DNA of 64,000 nt, taken from positions 248,001 to 312,000 of the forward strand of contig NZ_OMOI01000002.1 in assembly GCF_900302485.1 (NCBI RefSeq), read 5' to 3'. Origin of the DNA: Aliiroseovarius pelagivivens. Lineage in GTDB: Bacteria; Pseudomonadota; Alphaproteobacteria; Rhodobacterales; Rhodobacteraceae. The translations under genes were made by a program, and so were the position numbers. Below are positions 36,982 through 46,578 of this stretch, one piece after another (the stretch's first letter is position 1; every line of letters starts with the position of its first letter). Under the pieces are notes generated by a model. It saw only the letters and a list, made by a program, of their open reading frames with translations. It searched no databases and was not told the origin of the DNA.

Positions 36982-37668
36982 CTACTCGATATGCGTGGTG
37001 ACACTGCCCAAGCCATCAATCTGCGCGACACAAGTATCGCCTGACTGCAGTGGACCGACGTTTTCCGGTGTACCGGTAAAAATCAGATCGCCCGCGCTGA
37101 GCTCGACCAGCGTCGACAGATAGGCAATCACATCCGCCACTGGCCAAATCAGATCGGAAACATCCGATTTCTGGCGTGTCTCGCCGTTCACGCTCAGCGA
37201 AATGGCACCTTTCGTGAAATGCCCTACAGACTCAGCGGGATGTAGTTCTCCGCAGGGGGCTGATCGATCAAACCCTTTGGCCATGTCCCACGGACGCCCG
37301 TTCGATTTCGCATCCGCCTGAACATCGCGTCGGGTCAGGTCATTGCCAACCGCATAGCCCCAGACATGATCCAACGCGGCATCGGCTGCGATGTTCGCAC
37401 CGCCTTTGCCAAGCGCCACAACCAGCTCGACCTCGTGATGAAGGTTCGACGTGCCCGAAGGGTAGGGAATGCTCGCGCCATCCGCGACCAGCGCATCTGC
37501 AGGTTTGGAAAAGAAAAAGGGCAGCTCTCGATCCGGGTTCGATCCCATCTCGCGGGCATGGGCGGCATAGTTCTGTCCGACGCAGAAAATCCGGCGCACT
37601 GGGAATTTCTGGTCCGAGCCAGCGATGGAAAGAAACGGTTGCGCGGGAGTGGGAATGGCCCAAGTCAT
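36982..37668 (-). CDS. Fumarylacetoacetate hydrolase-family protein
   Basis: 228 residues from ATG at 37668, which overlaps the previous stop (ATGA). The pattern 'IFCVGQNYAAHAREMGSNPD' and 'LPFFFSKPADALV' is that of the fumarylpyruvate hydrolase-like branch. Metal-site parts 'LHHEVELVVALGKGG' and 'LIFTGTPENVGPLQSGD' are present. Probably hydrolyses a C-C bond in a 2-oxo acid, or acts as an oxaloacetate/acylpyruvate hydrolase. The partner enzymes of an aromatic pathway are absent. Confidence 0.85.
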   Translation of the reverse strand: MTWAIPTPAQPFLSIAGSDQKFPVRRIFCVGQNYAAHAREMGSNPDRELPFFFSKPADALVADGASIPYPSGTSNLHHEVELVVALGKGGANIAADAALDHVWGYAVGNDLTRRDVQADAKSNGRPWDMAKGFDRSAPCGELHPAESVGHFTKGAISLSVNGETRQKSDVSDLIWPVADVIAYLSTLVELSAGDLIFTGTPENVGPLQSGDTCVAQIDGLGSVTTHIE

Positions 37669-38501
37669 TTCAGGAACACCTTGCCTTTCATCGTGTCTGC
37701 AATCGGCGCACCCATCAGGGACAGAACCGTGGGCGCCAGCTGAGTTTGGCACAGAGTATCGCTGTCATCGACAACTTCCGCATCCCCGAAATAGTACAGC
37801 GCGACGTCTTGTTGCAGGTCTTCATGCCCGCCGTGATGGCCACGATCCGTTTGACCGTGATCTGCGGTGACGATCACGTCATAGCCCTGATCCCGCCAGC
37901 GTTTGATGAAGGGGGCCATCTGCTCGTCCATTTTAAAGCACGCGTCATCCATTTCATGGCATTCGTGCCCGAAGCGGTGCCCCATACTGTCCAGCGTGCA
38001 GGTGTGCAGGATGCCATAGTCGATCCCTTTGCGCTCGCACAGCATGGTCAGCGTACCGAACAGATCGACATCGGCGGGGGTGCATTGGTTGATCATCCCG
38101 TAACCGGTCATCGTGTGGAAACGCCCGTGGTTGATCGTGGTGCTTTCGGGCTCGTCATATTCGACGTCCCGCACCACGTCGAAAGGTGCGCGGTTGAAGA
38201 ACTCGGACCAGAAGGAATGCGTCACGGCTCCTGTCACACCACCTGCCTTGCGGACTTGGCTAAAGATATCATCATGCGACAGGCGGAAGACATCGTGATT
38301 GCCCGTGCAGCCATGCTCTTGCGGGGTCACGCCCGTGTGGATCGAGGCATAGCAGCTGGCCGAGGTCGACGGCAGCACGGCACGCATCTTCAACAGCTTC
38401 GCATCACCCGATTGCACCCAGCCTTCCAGATTTCCGAACAACCGGCGCCAATTGCGATGCGGCACTCCGTCGATGATGAGAAGCAGGAGTTTTCTGTCCA
38501 T
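37665..38501 (-). CDS. Alkaline phosphatase-superfamily phosphodiesterase
   Basis: 278 residues. Metal-binding marks of the NPP/phosphonoacetate hydrolase type: N-terminal 'LLLLIIDGVPHRNW', nucleophile region 'LPSTSASCYASIHTGVTPQE' with a Thr or Ser nucleophile, 'DSMGHRFGHECHE', and 'VIVTADHGQTDRGHHGGHED'. No signal peptide, so cytoplasmic. Likely cleaves a phosphodiester, phosphonate or sulfate monoester from an imported compound. Coupled to the FAH-family gene. Confidence 0.8.
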   Translation of the reverse strand: MDRKLLLLIIDGVPHRNWRRLFGNLEGWVQSGDAKLLKMRAVLPSTSASCYASIHTGVTPQEHGCTGNHDVFRLSHDDIFSQVRKAGGVTGAVTHSFWSEFFNRAPFDVVRDVEYDEPESTTINHGRFHTMTGYGMINQCTPADVDLFGTLTMLCERKGIDYGILHTCTLDSMGHRFGHECHEMDDACFKMDEQMAPFIKRWRDQGYDVIVTADHGQTDRGHHGGHEDLQQDVALYYFGDAEVVDDSDTLCQTQLAPTVLSLMGAPIADTMKGKVFLK

Positions 38502-38606
38502 GTCAGCGCCCTTCCAGATTGCGCGTTGAGTTGCCTCAGACTAGGCGCGGGCCGTCGCGAAATTATGTAACAGATGCGCCAGAATGGGTCGGTTTTGACC
38601 CCAGCG

Positions 38607-38640
38607 AATAGAAAACGGGGGCGCAATTTCAGCGCCCCCG
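38607..38640 (-). terminator. Terminator after the second peptide ABC operon
   Basis: CGGGGGCGC and GCGCCCCCG form a perfect nine-base-pair stem around AATTTCA. On the minus strand TTTTCTATT follows. It separates the transporter genes from the phosphodiesterase gene, at least in part. Confidence 0.75.
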
Positions 38641-38660
38641 GTATTATCGAAATCCAGCGA

Positions 38661-40298
38661 TCAGTTGCCCGCGCTCTCCATCTTGCGGTTCTGCACGACC
38701 TCTTCCAACCAACCAAGACGCATCTCGGGGACAGAGCTGAGAAGCAGGTCGGTATAGTCGTCAAACGGAGGCGCCAGCACCTCTGCCTTCGGGCCATAGC
38801 GTACGACGCGACCCTGATACATCACTGCGATGCTGTCTGCGATGGCCCGCACCGTCGCAAGGTCATGGGTGATGAACAGATAGGCGACGTTTTCCACCTT
38901 CTGAAGGTTTTCCAGAAGCTTCAGAATGCCGTCCGCCACCAGCGGGTCCAGCGCCGAGGTCACCTCGTCACAGATGATGACCTTGGGCTTCGCGGCCAAC
39001 GCGCGGGCGATACAGACACGCTGTTTCTGCCCACCCGAAAGCTCTGCCGGATAGCGGTCCAAGAACTCCGGACCCATCTCGATTTCTTCCAACAGCTCAA
39101 GGATCCGCTTTTTCTTTTCGGCACCTCTCATGCCGAAATAGAATTCAAGCGGGCGGCCGATGATCGTCCCTACGGTCTGACGCGGGTTCATGGCCACGTC
39201 AGCCATCTGATAGATCATCTGAAGCTCGCGCAGATCATCGCGCGTCCGGCCTTCCAAATCCAATGACAGATCGCGCCCGTCGAAGTGGATCTTACCCTCG
39301 CGCGGAGGCAACAGGCCGGTGATCACGCGGGCTGTCGTCGACTTGCCCGAACCGGATTCACCCACAACGGCCAAAGTTTGGCCCGGGTGAAGCTCCATCG
39401 TGACATTGTGCAATACGTCGAAATTCGTGCCCTTATAGCGGGCTGTGACGTTCTCCACGGTCAGAACGGGATTATCCGTAGGCGGCTTGCCATCGTGCTG
39501 CGTGGACCGGACCGACACCAGATCGCGGGTATATTCCTCGACCGGGTGGTTGATGATCTGATCCGTGGTGCCATGTTCGACCATGTCGCCCATTTTCAGC
39601 ACCATGATCTCGTCCGAGACCTGAGCCACAACAGCAAGGTCGTGCGTGATATAGAGCGCCGCAACACCGGTGTCCCGAATGGCATCTTTGATCGCCATCA
39701 AAACGTCGATCTGCGTGGTCACATCCAGCGCGGTGGTGGGTTCATCGAACACAACCAGATCGGGTTCAGGGCACAGGGCCAAGGCCGTCATGCAACGTTG
39801 CAACTGACCACCCGACACTTGGTGCGGATAGCGATCCCCGATATTTTCGGGATCAGGCAGACCTAGCTTGGTGAACAGTTCCACCGCGCGCGTTTCAGCC
39901 TCTTTCTTCGAGAACTTGCCCTGGTGTAGCGAGGCTTCGATCACCTGTTCCAAGATCTTCTTGGCCGGGTTGAAGCTGGCCGCAGCCGACTGGCTGACAT
40001 AGGTCACCTCGGTTCCGCGCAGTTTGCGCAAGTCCTTAAGGTTGGTGCCAAGGATCTCGCGACCATTGACCCAGACTTTGCCGCCGGTGATCTCGACCCC
40101 GCCCCGGCCATAGGCCATCGAGGCTAGACCGATGGTGGACTTACCAGCCCCGGATTCCCCGATCAGACCCAGCACTTTGCCCTTCTCCAATTCGAAGGAC
40201 ACGCCGTGCACGATGTCGATGTTTCGGGGTTTCTCGCCGGGCGGATAGATCCGCGCGCCGATTTTCAGGTTTTCGACCTTCAGAAGTTTCTCGCTCAT
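38661..40298 (-). CDS. Peptide-type ABC transporter, two fused ATPase domains
   Basis: 545 residues made of two complete nucleotide-binding domains in tandem. Domain 1 has GESGAGKST, VSGGQLQRCMTALAL and VVFDEPTTALD. Domain 2 (from about residue 285) has GESGSGKST, LSGGQKQRVCIARAL and VIICDEVTSALD. It therefore replaces the separate D and F subunits found in the first ABC operon. The cysteine-rich oligopeptide tail after domain 1 is reduced. Start overlaps the permease stop (ATGA). Confidence 0.93.
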   Translation of the reverse strand: MSEKLLKVENLKIGARIYPPGEKPRNIDIVHGVSFELEKGKVLGLIGESGAGKSTIGLASMAYGRGGVEITGGKVWVNGREILGTNLKDLRKLRGTEVTYVSQSAAASFNPAKKILEQVIEASLHQGKFSKKEAETRAVELFTKLGLPDPENIGDRYPHQVSGGQLQRCMTALALCPEPDLVVFDEPTTALDVTTQIDVLMAIKDAIRDTGVAALYITHDLAVVAQVSDEIMVLKMGDMVEHGTTDQIINHPVEEYTRDLVSVRSTQHDGKPPTDNPVLTVENVTARYKGTNFDVLHNVTMELHPGQTLAVVGESGSGKSTTARVITGLLPPREGKIHFDGRDLSLDLEGRTRDDLRELQMIYQMADVAMNPRQTVGTIIGRPLEFYFGMRGAEKKKRILELLEEIEMGPEFLDRYPAELSGGQKQRVCIARALAAKPKVIICDEVTSALDPLVADGILKLLENLQKVENVAYLFITHDLATVRAIADSIAVMYQGRVVRYGPKAEVLAPPFDDYTDLLLSSVPEMRLGWLEEVVQNRKMESAGN

Positions 40299-41110
40299 CC
40301 GCGGCCCCCTTTCAGGCTGGTGGTGCGGTTCAGCACCCAGTCGGCAACAAGGTTCACGGAAATCGCGAGCGTCGCGATGGCGACCGCGGGCACAAGAGCA
40401 GCCGGGATGCCATAGACGATACCGTCTTTGTTTTCCTTCACGATGCCGCCCCAGTCAGCGTTGGGCGGTTGCACACCAAGACCAAGGAACGAAAGCGTCG
40501 ACACGAACAGCACTGCAAAGATAAAGCGCAGACCCATCTCGGCCACCAGCGGAGACAAAGCGTTGGGCATGATCTCGCGGAAGATGATCCAGCGACGACC
40601 TTCGCCACGCAATTTCGCCGCCTCTACAAAGTCCATGACGTTGATGTCGACAGCGACCGCCCGGGCCAAACGATAGACACGGGTCGAGTCCAGAAGTCCC
40701 ATCACAAGGATCAGGATAAGCAGCGTCACCGGCATGACCGACAACACAACAAGCGCAAAGATCAGGGTCGGGATGGACATGATCAGGTCGACGAAACGGC
40801 TCATTGCCTGATCAACCCAACCGCCAACCACGGCAGCCGTAAATCCAAGGATTGACCCCAGGGTAAAGCTAAGAATCGTGGCCGCGGTTGCGATAAAGAT
40901 CGTTGTACGCCCGCCATAAATCATACGGGTCAGCAGGTCGCGCCCGATGTTATCGGTGCCCAGCCAGTGCTCGGACGAGGACGGTTCCCAAACATCGCCG
41001 ACAATTTCAGTCATCGAATAGGGCGCGATCAACGGGGCAAAGATTGCCATGAAGAAATAAAGCCCTGTGAAGAACAGGCCGATCAAGGCCACAGGAGGTA
41101 TTCTGGTCAT
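40295..41110 (-). CDS. Peptide-type ABC transporter permease (DppC-like)
   Basis: 271 residues with about six membrane segments. C-type marks are 'PPVALIGLFFTGLYFFMAIF' at the start, 'WLGTDNIGRDLLTRMIYGGR' and the EAA loop 'DFVEAAKLRGEGRRWIIFRE'. Overlaps both neighbours by ATGA. Inner-membrane pore subunit. Confidence 0.92.
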   Translation of the reverse strand: MTRIPPVALIGLFFTGLYFFMAIFAPLIAPYSMTEIVGDVWEPSSSEHWLGTDNIGRDLLTRMIYGGRTTIFIATAATILSFTLGSILGFTAAVVGGWVDQAMSRFVDLIMSIPTLIFALVVLSVMPVTLLILILVMGLLDSTRVYRLARAVAVDINVMDFVEAAKLRGEGRRWIIFREIMPNALSPLVAEMGLRFIFAVLFVSTLSFLGLGVQPPNADWGGIVKENKDGIVYGIPAALVPAVAIATLAISVNLVADWVLNRTTSLKGGRG

Positions 41111-42063
41111 TTTGGATGCCTCAGCCTTGGGTTCGCCAGGATCGACACGATATCAGCCACCATGTTCAGCCCGATATAGACCGCTGCGAAGATCAGACCA
41201 CAGGCCTGCACAACGGGTACGTCACGTTTGGCCACGTGGTCGACCAGATACTGGCCCATGCCGGGATAGACGAAGACCACCTCGACAACCACAACGCCCA
41301 CGACAAGGTAAGCAAGGTTCAGCATGACCACATTCACAACCGGTGCGATGGCATTCGGAAAAGCGTGTCGTGCGATGACCTGAAAACTTGTCAGGCCCTT
41401 CAGTTCAGCTGTTTCGATATAGGCCGACTGCATCACGTTCAGAATGGCGGCACGTGTCATGCGCATCATATGTGCCAGCACGACCATCGTCAGAACCGTC
41501 ACCGGCAAAGCAATCGCATTGAGCTTCTCGCCCAGGGACATGCTGTCATAGATCGTGGACACGGTAGGCGCCCAGCCCAGTTTCACGCCGACATAGTACA
41601 TCAGCACGTAACCGATCAGGAATTCAGGAACCGAGATCGACGCCAGAGTCACCGCCGAAATCATCTTATCCGGCCAGCGCTCGCGATAGCGCACCGCAAG
41701 CAGGCCAAGGAAAATGGCCAGCGGCACGGCAACAACGGCTGCCCAGAACGCAAGGAAAAGTGTGTTTTTCAGACGCCCGCCAAGGCTGTCGACAATGTCA
41801 CGCCCATTGGTCAGGGCCGTGCCAAGATCGCCCTGCAGCGCACCAAACAGCCAGTTGAAATAGCGTGTGGTGGCGGGCTGATCCATGCCCAGCTCTTTGC
41901 GCAAGTTGGCAAGGCTTTCGGGCGTGGCGGATTGTCCAAGGATGTTTTGTGCAACGTCACCCGGAAGGATGGTGGTACCCGCAAAGATCAGCACCGACGC
42001 CGCAAGAAGAAGAAGGGTGCTCAGCGCTAAGCGCTGAGCCACCAGTTTAAGGACGGGATGCAT
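41107..42063 (-). CDS. Peptide-type ABC transporter permease (DppB-like)
   Basis: 318 residues with about six membrane segments. B-type marks: 'LPGDVAQNILGQSATPESLA', 'LRKELGMDQPATTRYFNWLF' and the EAA loop 'AYIETAELKGLTSFQVIARH'. Starts nine bases after the binding-protein stop. Confidence 0.92.
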   Translation of the reverse strand: MHPVLKLVAQRLALSTLLLLAASVLIFAGTTILPGDVAQNILGQSATPESLANLRKELGMDQPATTRYFNWLFGALQGDLGTALTNGRDIVDSLGGRLKNTLFLAFWAAVVAVPLAIFLGLLAVRYRERWPDKMISAVTLASISVPEFLIGYVLMYYVGVKLGWAPTVSTIYDSMSLGEKLNAIALPVTVLTMVVLAHMMRMTRAAILNVMQSAYIETAELKGLTSFQVIARHAFPNAIAPVVNVVMLNLAYLVVGVVVVEVVFVYPGMGQYLVDHVAKRDVPVVQACGLIFAAVYIGLNMVADIVSILANPRLRHPK

Positions 42064-42072
42064 GAGAATCCC

Positions 42073-43659
42073 TTATTTCAACCAGCAACGCGAGGCTGCC
42101 AGACCGGCCATCAGCTCGGCGTTCGGATCCGGCATATAGCCACCGATATCGTTGCTGATCCCATCGATGAAGTCATTGAACATCGGGACGATTACGCCGC
42201 CTTCATCATTCAGGATATGTGCCATTTTGCTGTACAGCTCTTTGCGTTTGGCTGGATCCAGCTCAGCCTTGGCGGCTTGCAGCATGTTATCGAATTCGGC
42301 GTTGTTGAAACGGGTGTCGTTCCAGTCAGCCGTCGACAGATAGGCAGTCGAGTACATCTGATCCTGAACCGGACGGCCAGTCCAGTACGACGCGCAGAAC
42401 GGTTGCTTGTTCCACACTTCCGACCAGTAACCGTCATTCGGTTCACGCTTGATTTCCAGCGGAATGCCAGCGGCGGCTGCGCTCTGCTGGAACAGCTGTG
42501 CTGCATCCACGGCGCCCGGGAACGCAGTTTCTGCAACGCGCAGGATGATCGGGGTACCGTCATGGCCAGAGTTTTTATAGTGCTCTGCCGCTTTGACCGG
42601 ATCGTATTCACGTTGCTCAAGGCTGTCATCGAACAGCGGGTAAGCTGCGTTGATCGGAATATCGTTGCCGACGCCACCATAGCCGCGCAGGATCTTGTCC
42701 ACCATTTCCTGACGGTTGATCGCGTATTTCAGCGCAAGGCGCAGCTCTTTGTTGTCAAAGGGCGGCGTGTCGGTGTGCATGATGAATACATAGTGGCCAC
42801 GACCCGAGACGTTCTGCACGGTAATGTTGGGCGCACGATCCAGCAGGTTGGCGATTTTCGGATCAACCGAGTTCACCATGTGTACCTGACCCGACTGCAG
42901 AGCCGACATACGGGCAGTGGCGTCGTTGATCACCAGGATCTCGACCGAGTCCGCGTGACCTACGCTGTCATCCCAATAGTTGGCAAACTTGGTGAAGGTG
43001 TGACGCACACCGGGCTCGTTGCTCTCGATCTGATACGGGCCAGTACCGATCCCGGCTGTGGGATCATCCATGCCACCATTGGGCTGGATTGCGAGGTGGT
43101 AGTCGGCCATCAGATAGGGAAGGTCAGCATTCGGAGTATCAAGGTTCAGCGTCAGCGTGTTGCCGCTAACCGACATGCTCTCGATGCCTTTCACGATTCC
43201 CAAGGCACCCGATTTGGATTCCTCGTTCGAATGACGTTCGATCGTCTTCATTGCGTCTTCGGCGGTCAGGGATTTACCGTTGTGGAATTCTACGCCCTGA
43301 CGAATGTTGAAGTGCCAGGTTTTCGCGTCGGCCGAGCTGTCGATACTTTCGGCAACGCGCATATCGATCTCACCGGCCGGCGATACGTTTACAAGTGTAT
43401 CACCCCAGTTGCCCAGAGCTGCCCGCGGCGTCTGAGAAGCAACCAGGCCCGGATCCAGCGAATCTGTACCAGCGCCGCCATTCATACCCAGCTTGATGGT
43501 GCCGCCCTTGTTGGGGGAAGCAGCCATTGCAGCTGAAGACAGCATGGTGCTTGCGGCAGCGGTTGATACACCCAAAGCGCTTGCGCGCCCCATGAAGTCA
43601 CGACGCGACAGTTTGTTTTCCGCAACGCGTTTGGACAGATGTTCGAGTTCTTTTTTCAT
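42073..43659 (-). CDS. Peptide-type ABC substrate-binding protein, Tat-exported
   Basis: 528 residues. The twin-arginine motif SRRDFMGR at about residue 18 with a following hydrophobic stretch marks export by Tat in folded form, unlike the Sec-type binding protein at 6681-8237. Body is family 5: 'LDPGLVASQTPRAALGNWGD', 'WHFNIRQGVEFHNGKSLTAE'. Substrate unknown; the linked phosphodiesterase and FAH-family genes hint at something other than a plain peptide. Confidence 0.92.
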   Translation of the reverse strand: MKKELEHLSKRVAENKLSRRDFMGRASALGVSTAAASTMLSSAAMAASPNKGGTIKLGMNGGAGTDSLDPGLVASQTPRAALGNWGDTLVNVSPAGEIDMRVAESIDSSADAKTWHFNIRQGVEFHNGKSLTAEDAMKTIERHSNEESKSGALGIVKGIESMSVSGNTLTLNLDTPNADLPYLMADYHLAIQPNGGMDDPTAGIGTGPYQIESNEPGVRHTFTKFANYWDDSVGHADSVEILVINDATARMSALQSGQVHMVNSVDPKIANLLDRAPNITVQNVSGRGHYVFIMHTDTPPFDNKELRLALKYAINRQEMVDKILRGYGGVGNDIPINAAYPLFDDSLEQREYDPVKAAEHYKNSGHDGTPIILRVAETAFPGAVDAAQLFQQSAAAAGIPLEIKREPNDGYWSEVWNKQPFCASYWTGRPVQDQMYSTAYLSTADWNDTRFNNAEFDNMLQAAKAELDPAKRKELYSKMAHILNDEGGVIVPMFNDFIDGISNDIGGYMPDPNAELMAGLAASRCWLK

Positions 43660-43850
43660 TGAAGGCTCCCTGAGTGGTCGGCGTGTTGTATTTGACCGCC
43701 GTTTTTTATTGGTTCAGCCAACAGAGTTGCCCAGAACCCGCCGTATCGCAAGGGCGGATACCGACTCTCGGTTACAAGTTTACGACATGACATGACGCAA
43801 AACGACAATTCAGGCGCAAAGACCCATATTTCAAACGCGTCGACGCCCAG

Positions 43851-43880
43851 CAAAAAGGGCCGGATAAAATCCAGCCCTTT
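43851..43880 (-). terminator. Terminator of the TRAP operon
   Basis: AAAGGGC and GCCCTTT pair, extended by GGAT/ATCC after one mismatch. The minus strand continues TTTTTGCTG. It lies 33 bases past the large permease stop. Confidence 0.75.
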
Positions 43881-43912
43881 CAGTTATTTATATATGTTCT
43901 TGCGCTTGCAGA

Positions 43913-46567
43913 TCAGAAGTTGAGCGAGATGTCCCTGTGATAAGCAGTACAAGACGCCATCTCCAAAGCCTGATCACGCGTAAAGCGCTGCTGCTGACGC
44001 AGACCCAGAGTACCTCTGATTCCGTCCAGATAGGCATTCAGACCATTTCGCAGCTTCGCATCTGCCTCGGCGCGCCATGCCAGCTGTGCCTCATAAGCGG
44101 CCACGGCATCATCATACGACGCCAGCGCCTTCTCACGATCCGGTGTCTTGGACTTCAGTGCCTTACGCGCCTTGCCAAGAGCCTTCTTCACGTCATCCGC
44201 GCCTTCGACCTTGCCGAACACTTTGGACAACTCGTTCACAAGCTCTTGCGCCTCGTCTTCCGGCGTCGACATGATCGTCGCTTTCATATCACGCAGATCT
44301 TGTTCCAGCGCGATGAAGCCGTCGTTGGCGTCCAGCACAGCCAGAACCGATAGCGGTGCTTCCCAAGCTTCATCAGCCGCACGACGATACTTGGAGCGTG
44401 CGTTGTTTTCGGCCTTCGTCAGGGTCTGGAACACTGTATGCACGCCTTCCCAGCTGGCCGGGATTCCGGAGTGAAGATGTTCCATCTCGGCTTTCAGAGC
44501 AGCAACCTTCGTCTCAAGCTGGGCTCTTTCAGCCGCCTGACTTTCGTCACGCATCCGGCTGGCCAGCTTTTCGAACTCGTCCACTTCGCGCTGAATATTG
44601 CGGATCTGTTTTTCGATCCCGCGTACCAGTCGCAACTGCGGACGATACTCGCCCGAGGCTGCCTGCACATTGACTGCCGCAACGAAGGCCGCATCCAACT
44701 GCGCGACAGCGGTATCTGCAGCATCCAGACCATCAGTCAGGTCACCCGACAGGCCCTTCGGCAGCACCGACAGATCCAGCCCACGTGCGGCGGCGATCGC
44801 ATCACGCGTAGCCGAGCTTTCTGCCAATTTCTGGCCTACGTAATCCTCGACGCAGAGTTGCAGTTTCGGGTTGCGCGGCGGCGGGCTGCTTTCCGACAGG
44901 AAGCTCACCCGGTTCGGCAGATAGTTCACCAAGGGCGGATACAGGCCCACAATCACCAGAGCAGCAATCTGCAGCGAGATGAAGGCAATCACACCCTTGT
45001 ACATCTGCACCGTCTTTACGATCGCAGGGGCGACCCCACGCAGATAGAACAGCGCAAATCCGAAGGGTGGCGTCAGGAAGCTGGTCTGAATGTTCAGACC
45101 AATCATCACACCCAACCAAACGGCGGTGATGTTTGCCTCGGGATCAGCCAGCAGGATCGGGGCAACAATCGGCACCACGACCACGGCGATTTCGATGAAG
45201 TCTAGGAAGAAGCCCAGAACGAAGATCACCAGCATGACGATGAAGAACTGCGTCCAGAACCCGCCCGGCAGGCCCAGCAGGAATTCTTTCACCAGATCCT
45301 CACCCCCGAAAGCACGGAAGGCGGCGGTCAGCATGGCGGCACCCAGAAGGATGATGAACACCAACGAGGTCGTCTTGGCAGTTTCCAGCATGACACCGGC
45401 CAAGGTGTTTTCAATCTTCAGAACACGCCAGCAGGACCACACCAGCGAAGCCAACAGCATGACTGTCCCGACTGCTCCCAGAATGATCCCGAGTTGATCC
45501 GTGCCGTCCTCGACAGCCTTCACGTTCATGTCGAAATTAGCCAGAGAGAAAGCAATCACAGCCAGAGCTACAATCGCCAAAAGCGCAGGATAATACAGCG
45601 ATTTGCTGGCTTTCGGCAGGCGATAGCCGGCCATAATCATTGCACCCGCAGCACCAATGGCACCCGCTTGGTTAACCGTAGCAACACCGGCAATGATCGA
45701 TCCCAAAACAAGGAAGATCAGCGCCAGCGGCGGCACCAGAGTGATCAGCATGTTCTTCAAGAAGGCGCCGTCATACTTGCCTTCATAAGGCACAGCCGGG
45801 GCCTGCTTGGGTCTCAGGATCGCGTAGAAAAGGATATAGGCCATATAAAGCCCAACCAGCAGCATACCCGGAATGAACGCGCCCAGGAACATCTCGCCCG
45901 CCGAGGTCGAGCCGACGTCAAACACAGACGGCATCGACAACTCGCCGGTCGCCTCTTTGTGCAACGCTTTACGCGCGGTCGAGGCTTGGTCCGTGGCCGA
46001 GGCCAACTGGTCCGCCAGAATGATCAACACGATCGAGGGCGGAATGATCTGCCCAAGCGTTCCCGAGGCCGCAATGGTCCCGGTCGCCAGCGACGGCGAA
46101 TAGTTGTTGCGCAGCATCGCAGGCAGTGAAATCAGGCCCATCGCCACAACGGTTGCACCCACGATCCCCGTCGTGGCCGCCAGCAGCGCACCCACGAAGA
46201 CAACTGAAATGCCCAGACCACCCGGTACGGGACCGAACAGCTGTGCCATCGTGACCAGAAGGTCCTCGGCGATCTTCGAGCGTTGCAGCATGATGCCCAT
46301 GAAGATGAACAATGGGATGGCGATCAGGGTATCCCTCTCGACCTCCCAGTAGACGCCCCTCAGGTTCGTCACCCCCGCTGACAGCCATTGGTTTGGACCG
46401 CCCGAGTGGAAGAAGGCATCCGTCGAGCCTGCAAAAATATAACCGGTACCGGCCGCAAGGCCGATGGTGATGATGGCCGCGCCGGGAAGCGCAAAGGCCA
46501 CGGGATAGCCGGACCCAAGGGCGGCGGCCATGATCAGAATAAGAAGGGCTAGGAAGTAGAATTCCAT
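43913..46567 (-). CDS. TRAP transporter large permease with long coiled-coil C-terminal extension
   Basis: 884 residues; most DctM subunits have 420-600. Residues 1-559 are the DctM membrane domain, with family parts 'LFIFMGIMLQRSKIAEDLLV', 'ASGTLGQIIPPSIVLIILAD' and 'LGFFLDFIEIAVVVVPIVAP', and an inserted hydrophilic loop (about residues 195-225, 'TARKALHKEATGELSMPSVF'). Residues 560-884 are soluble, charged and helical, with likely coiled coils ('IEKQIRNIQREVDEFEKLAS' and 'AERAQLETKVAALKAEMEHL'). This tail is not part of the family fold and its role is unknown. Paired with the small permease and TakP-like binding protein upstream. Confidence 0.88.
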   Translation of the reverse strand: MEFYFLALLILIMAAALGSGYPVAFALPGAAIITIGLAAGTGYIFAGSTDAFFHSGGPNQWLSAGVTNLRGVYWEVERDTLIAIPLFIFMGIMLQRSKIAEDLLVTMAQLFGPVPGGLGISVVFVGALLAATTGIVGATVVAMGLISLPAMLRNNYSPSLATGTIAASGTLGQIIPPSIVLIILADQLASATDQASTARKALHKEATGELSMPSVFDVGSTSAGEMFLGAFIPGMLLVGLYMAYILFYAILRPKQAPAVPYEGKYDGAFLKNMLITLVPPLALIFLVLGSIIAGVATVNQAGAIGAAGAMIMAGYRLPKASKSLYYPALLAIVALAVIAFSLANFDMNVKAVEDGTDQLGIILGAVGTVMLLASLVWSCWRVLKIENTLAGVMLETAKTTSLVFIILLGAAMLTAAFRAFGGEDLVKEFLLGLPGGFWTQFFIVMLVIFVLGFFLDFIEIAVVVVPIVAPILLADPEANITAVWLGVMIGLNIQTSFLTPPFGFALFYLRGVAPAIVKTVQMYKGVIAFISLQIAALVIVGLYPPLVNYLPNRVSFLSESSPPPRNPKLQLCVEDYVGQKLAESSATRDAIAAARGLDLSVLPKGLSGDLTDGLDAADTAVAQLDAAFVAAVNVQAASGEYRPQLRLVRGIEKQIRNIQREVDEFEKLASRMRDESQAAERAQLETKVAALKAEMEHLHSGIPASWEGVHTVFQTLTKAENNARSKYRRAADEAWEAPLSVLAVLDANDGFIALEQDLRDMKATIMSTPEDEAQELVNELSKVFGKVEGADDVKKALGKARKALKSKTPDREKALASYDDAVAAYEAQLAWRAEADAKLRNGLNAYLDGIRGTLGLRQQQRFTRDQALEMASCTAYHRDISLNF

Positions 46568-46578
46568 CTGTCGTGTCC

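Noticed and set aside
42058..43536. A 492-codon plus-strand open frame
   Set aside because: Antisense to the Tat-exported binding-protein gene, with no recognisable domain.
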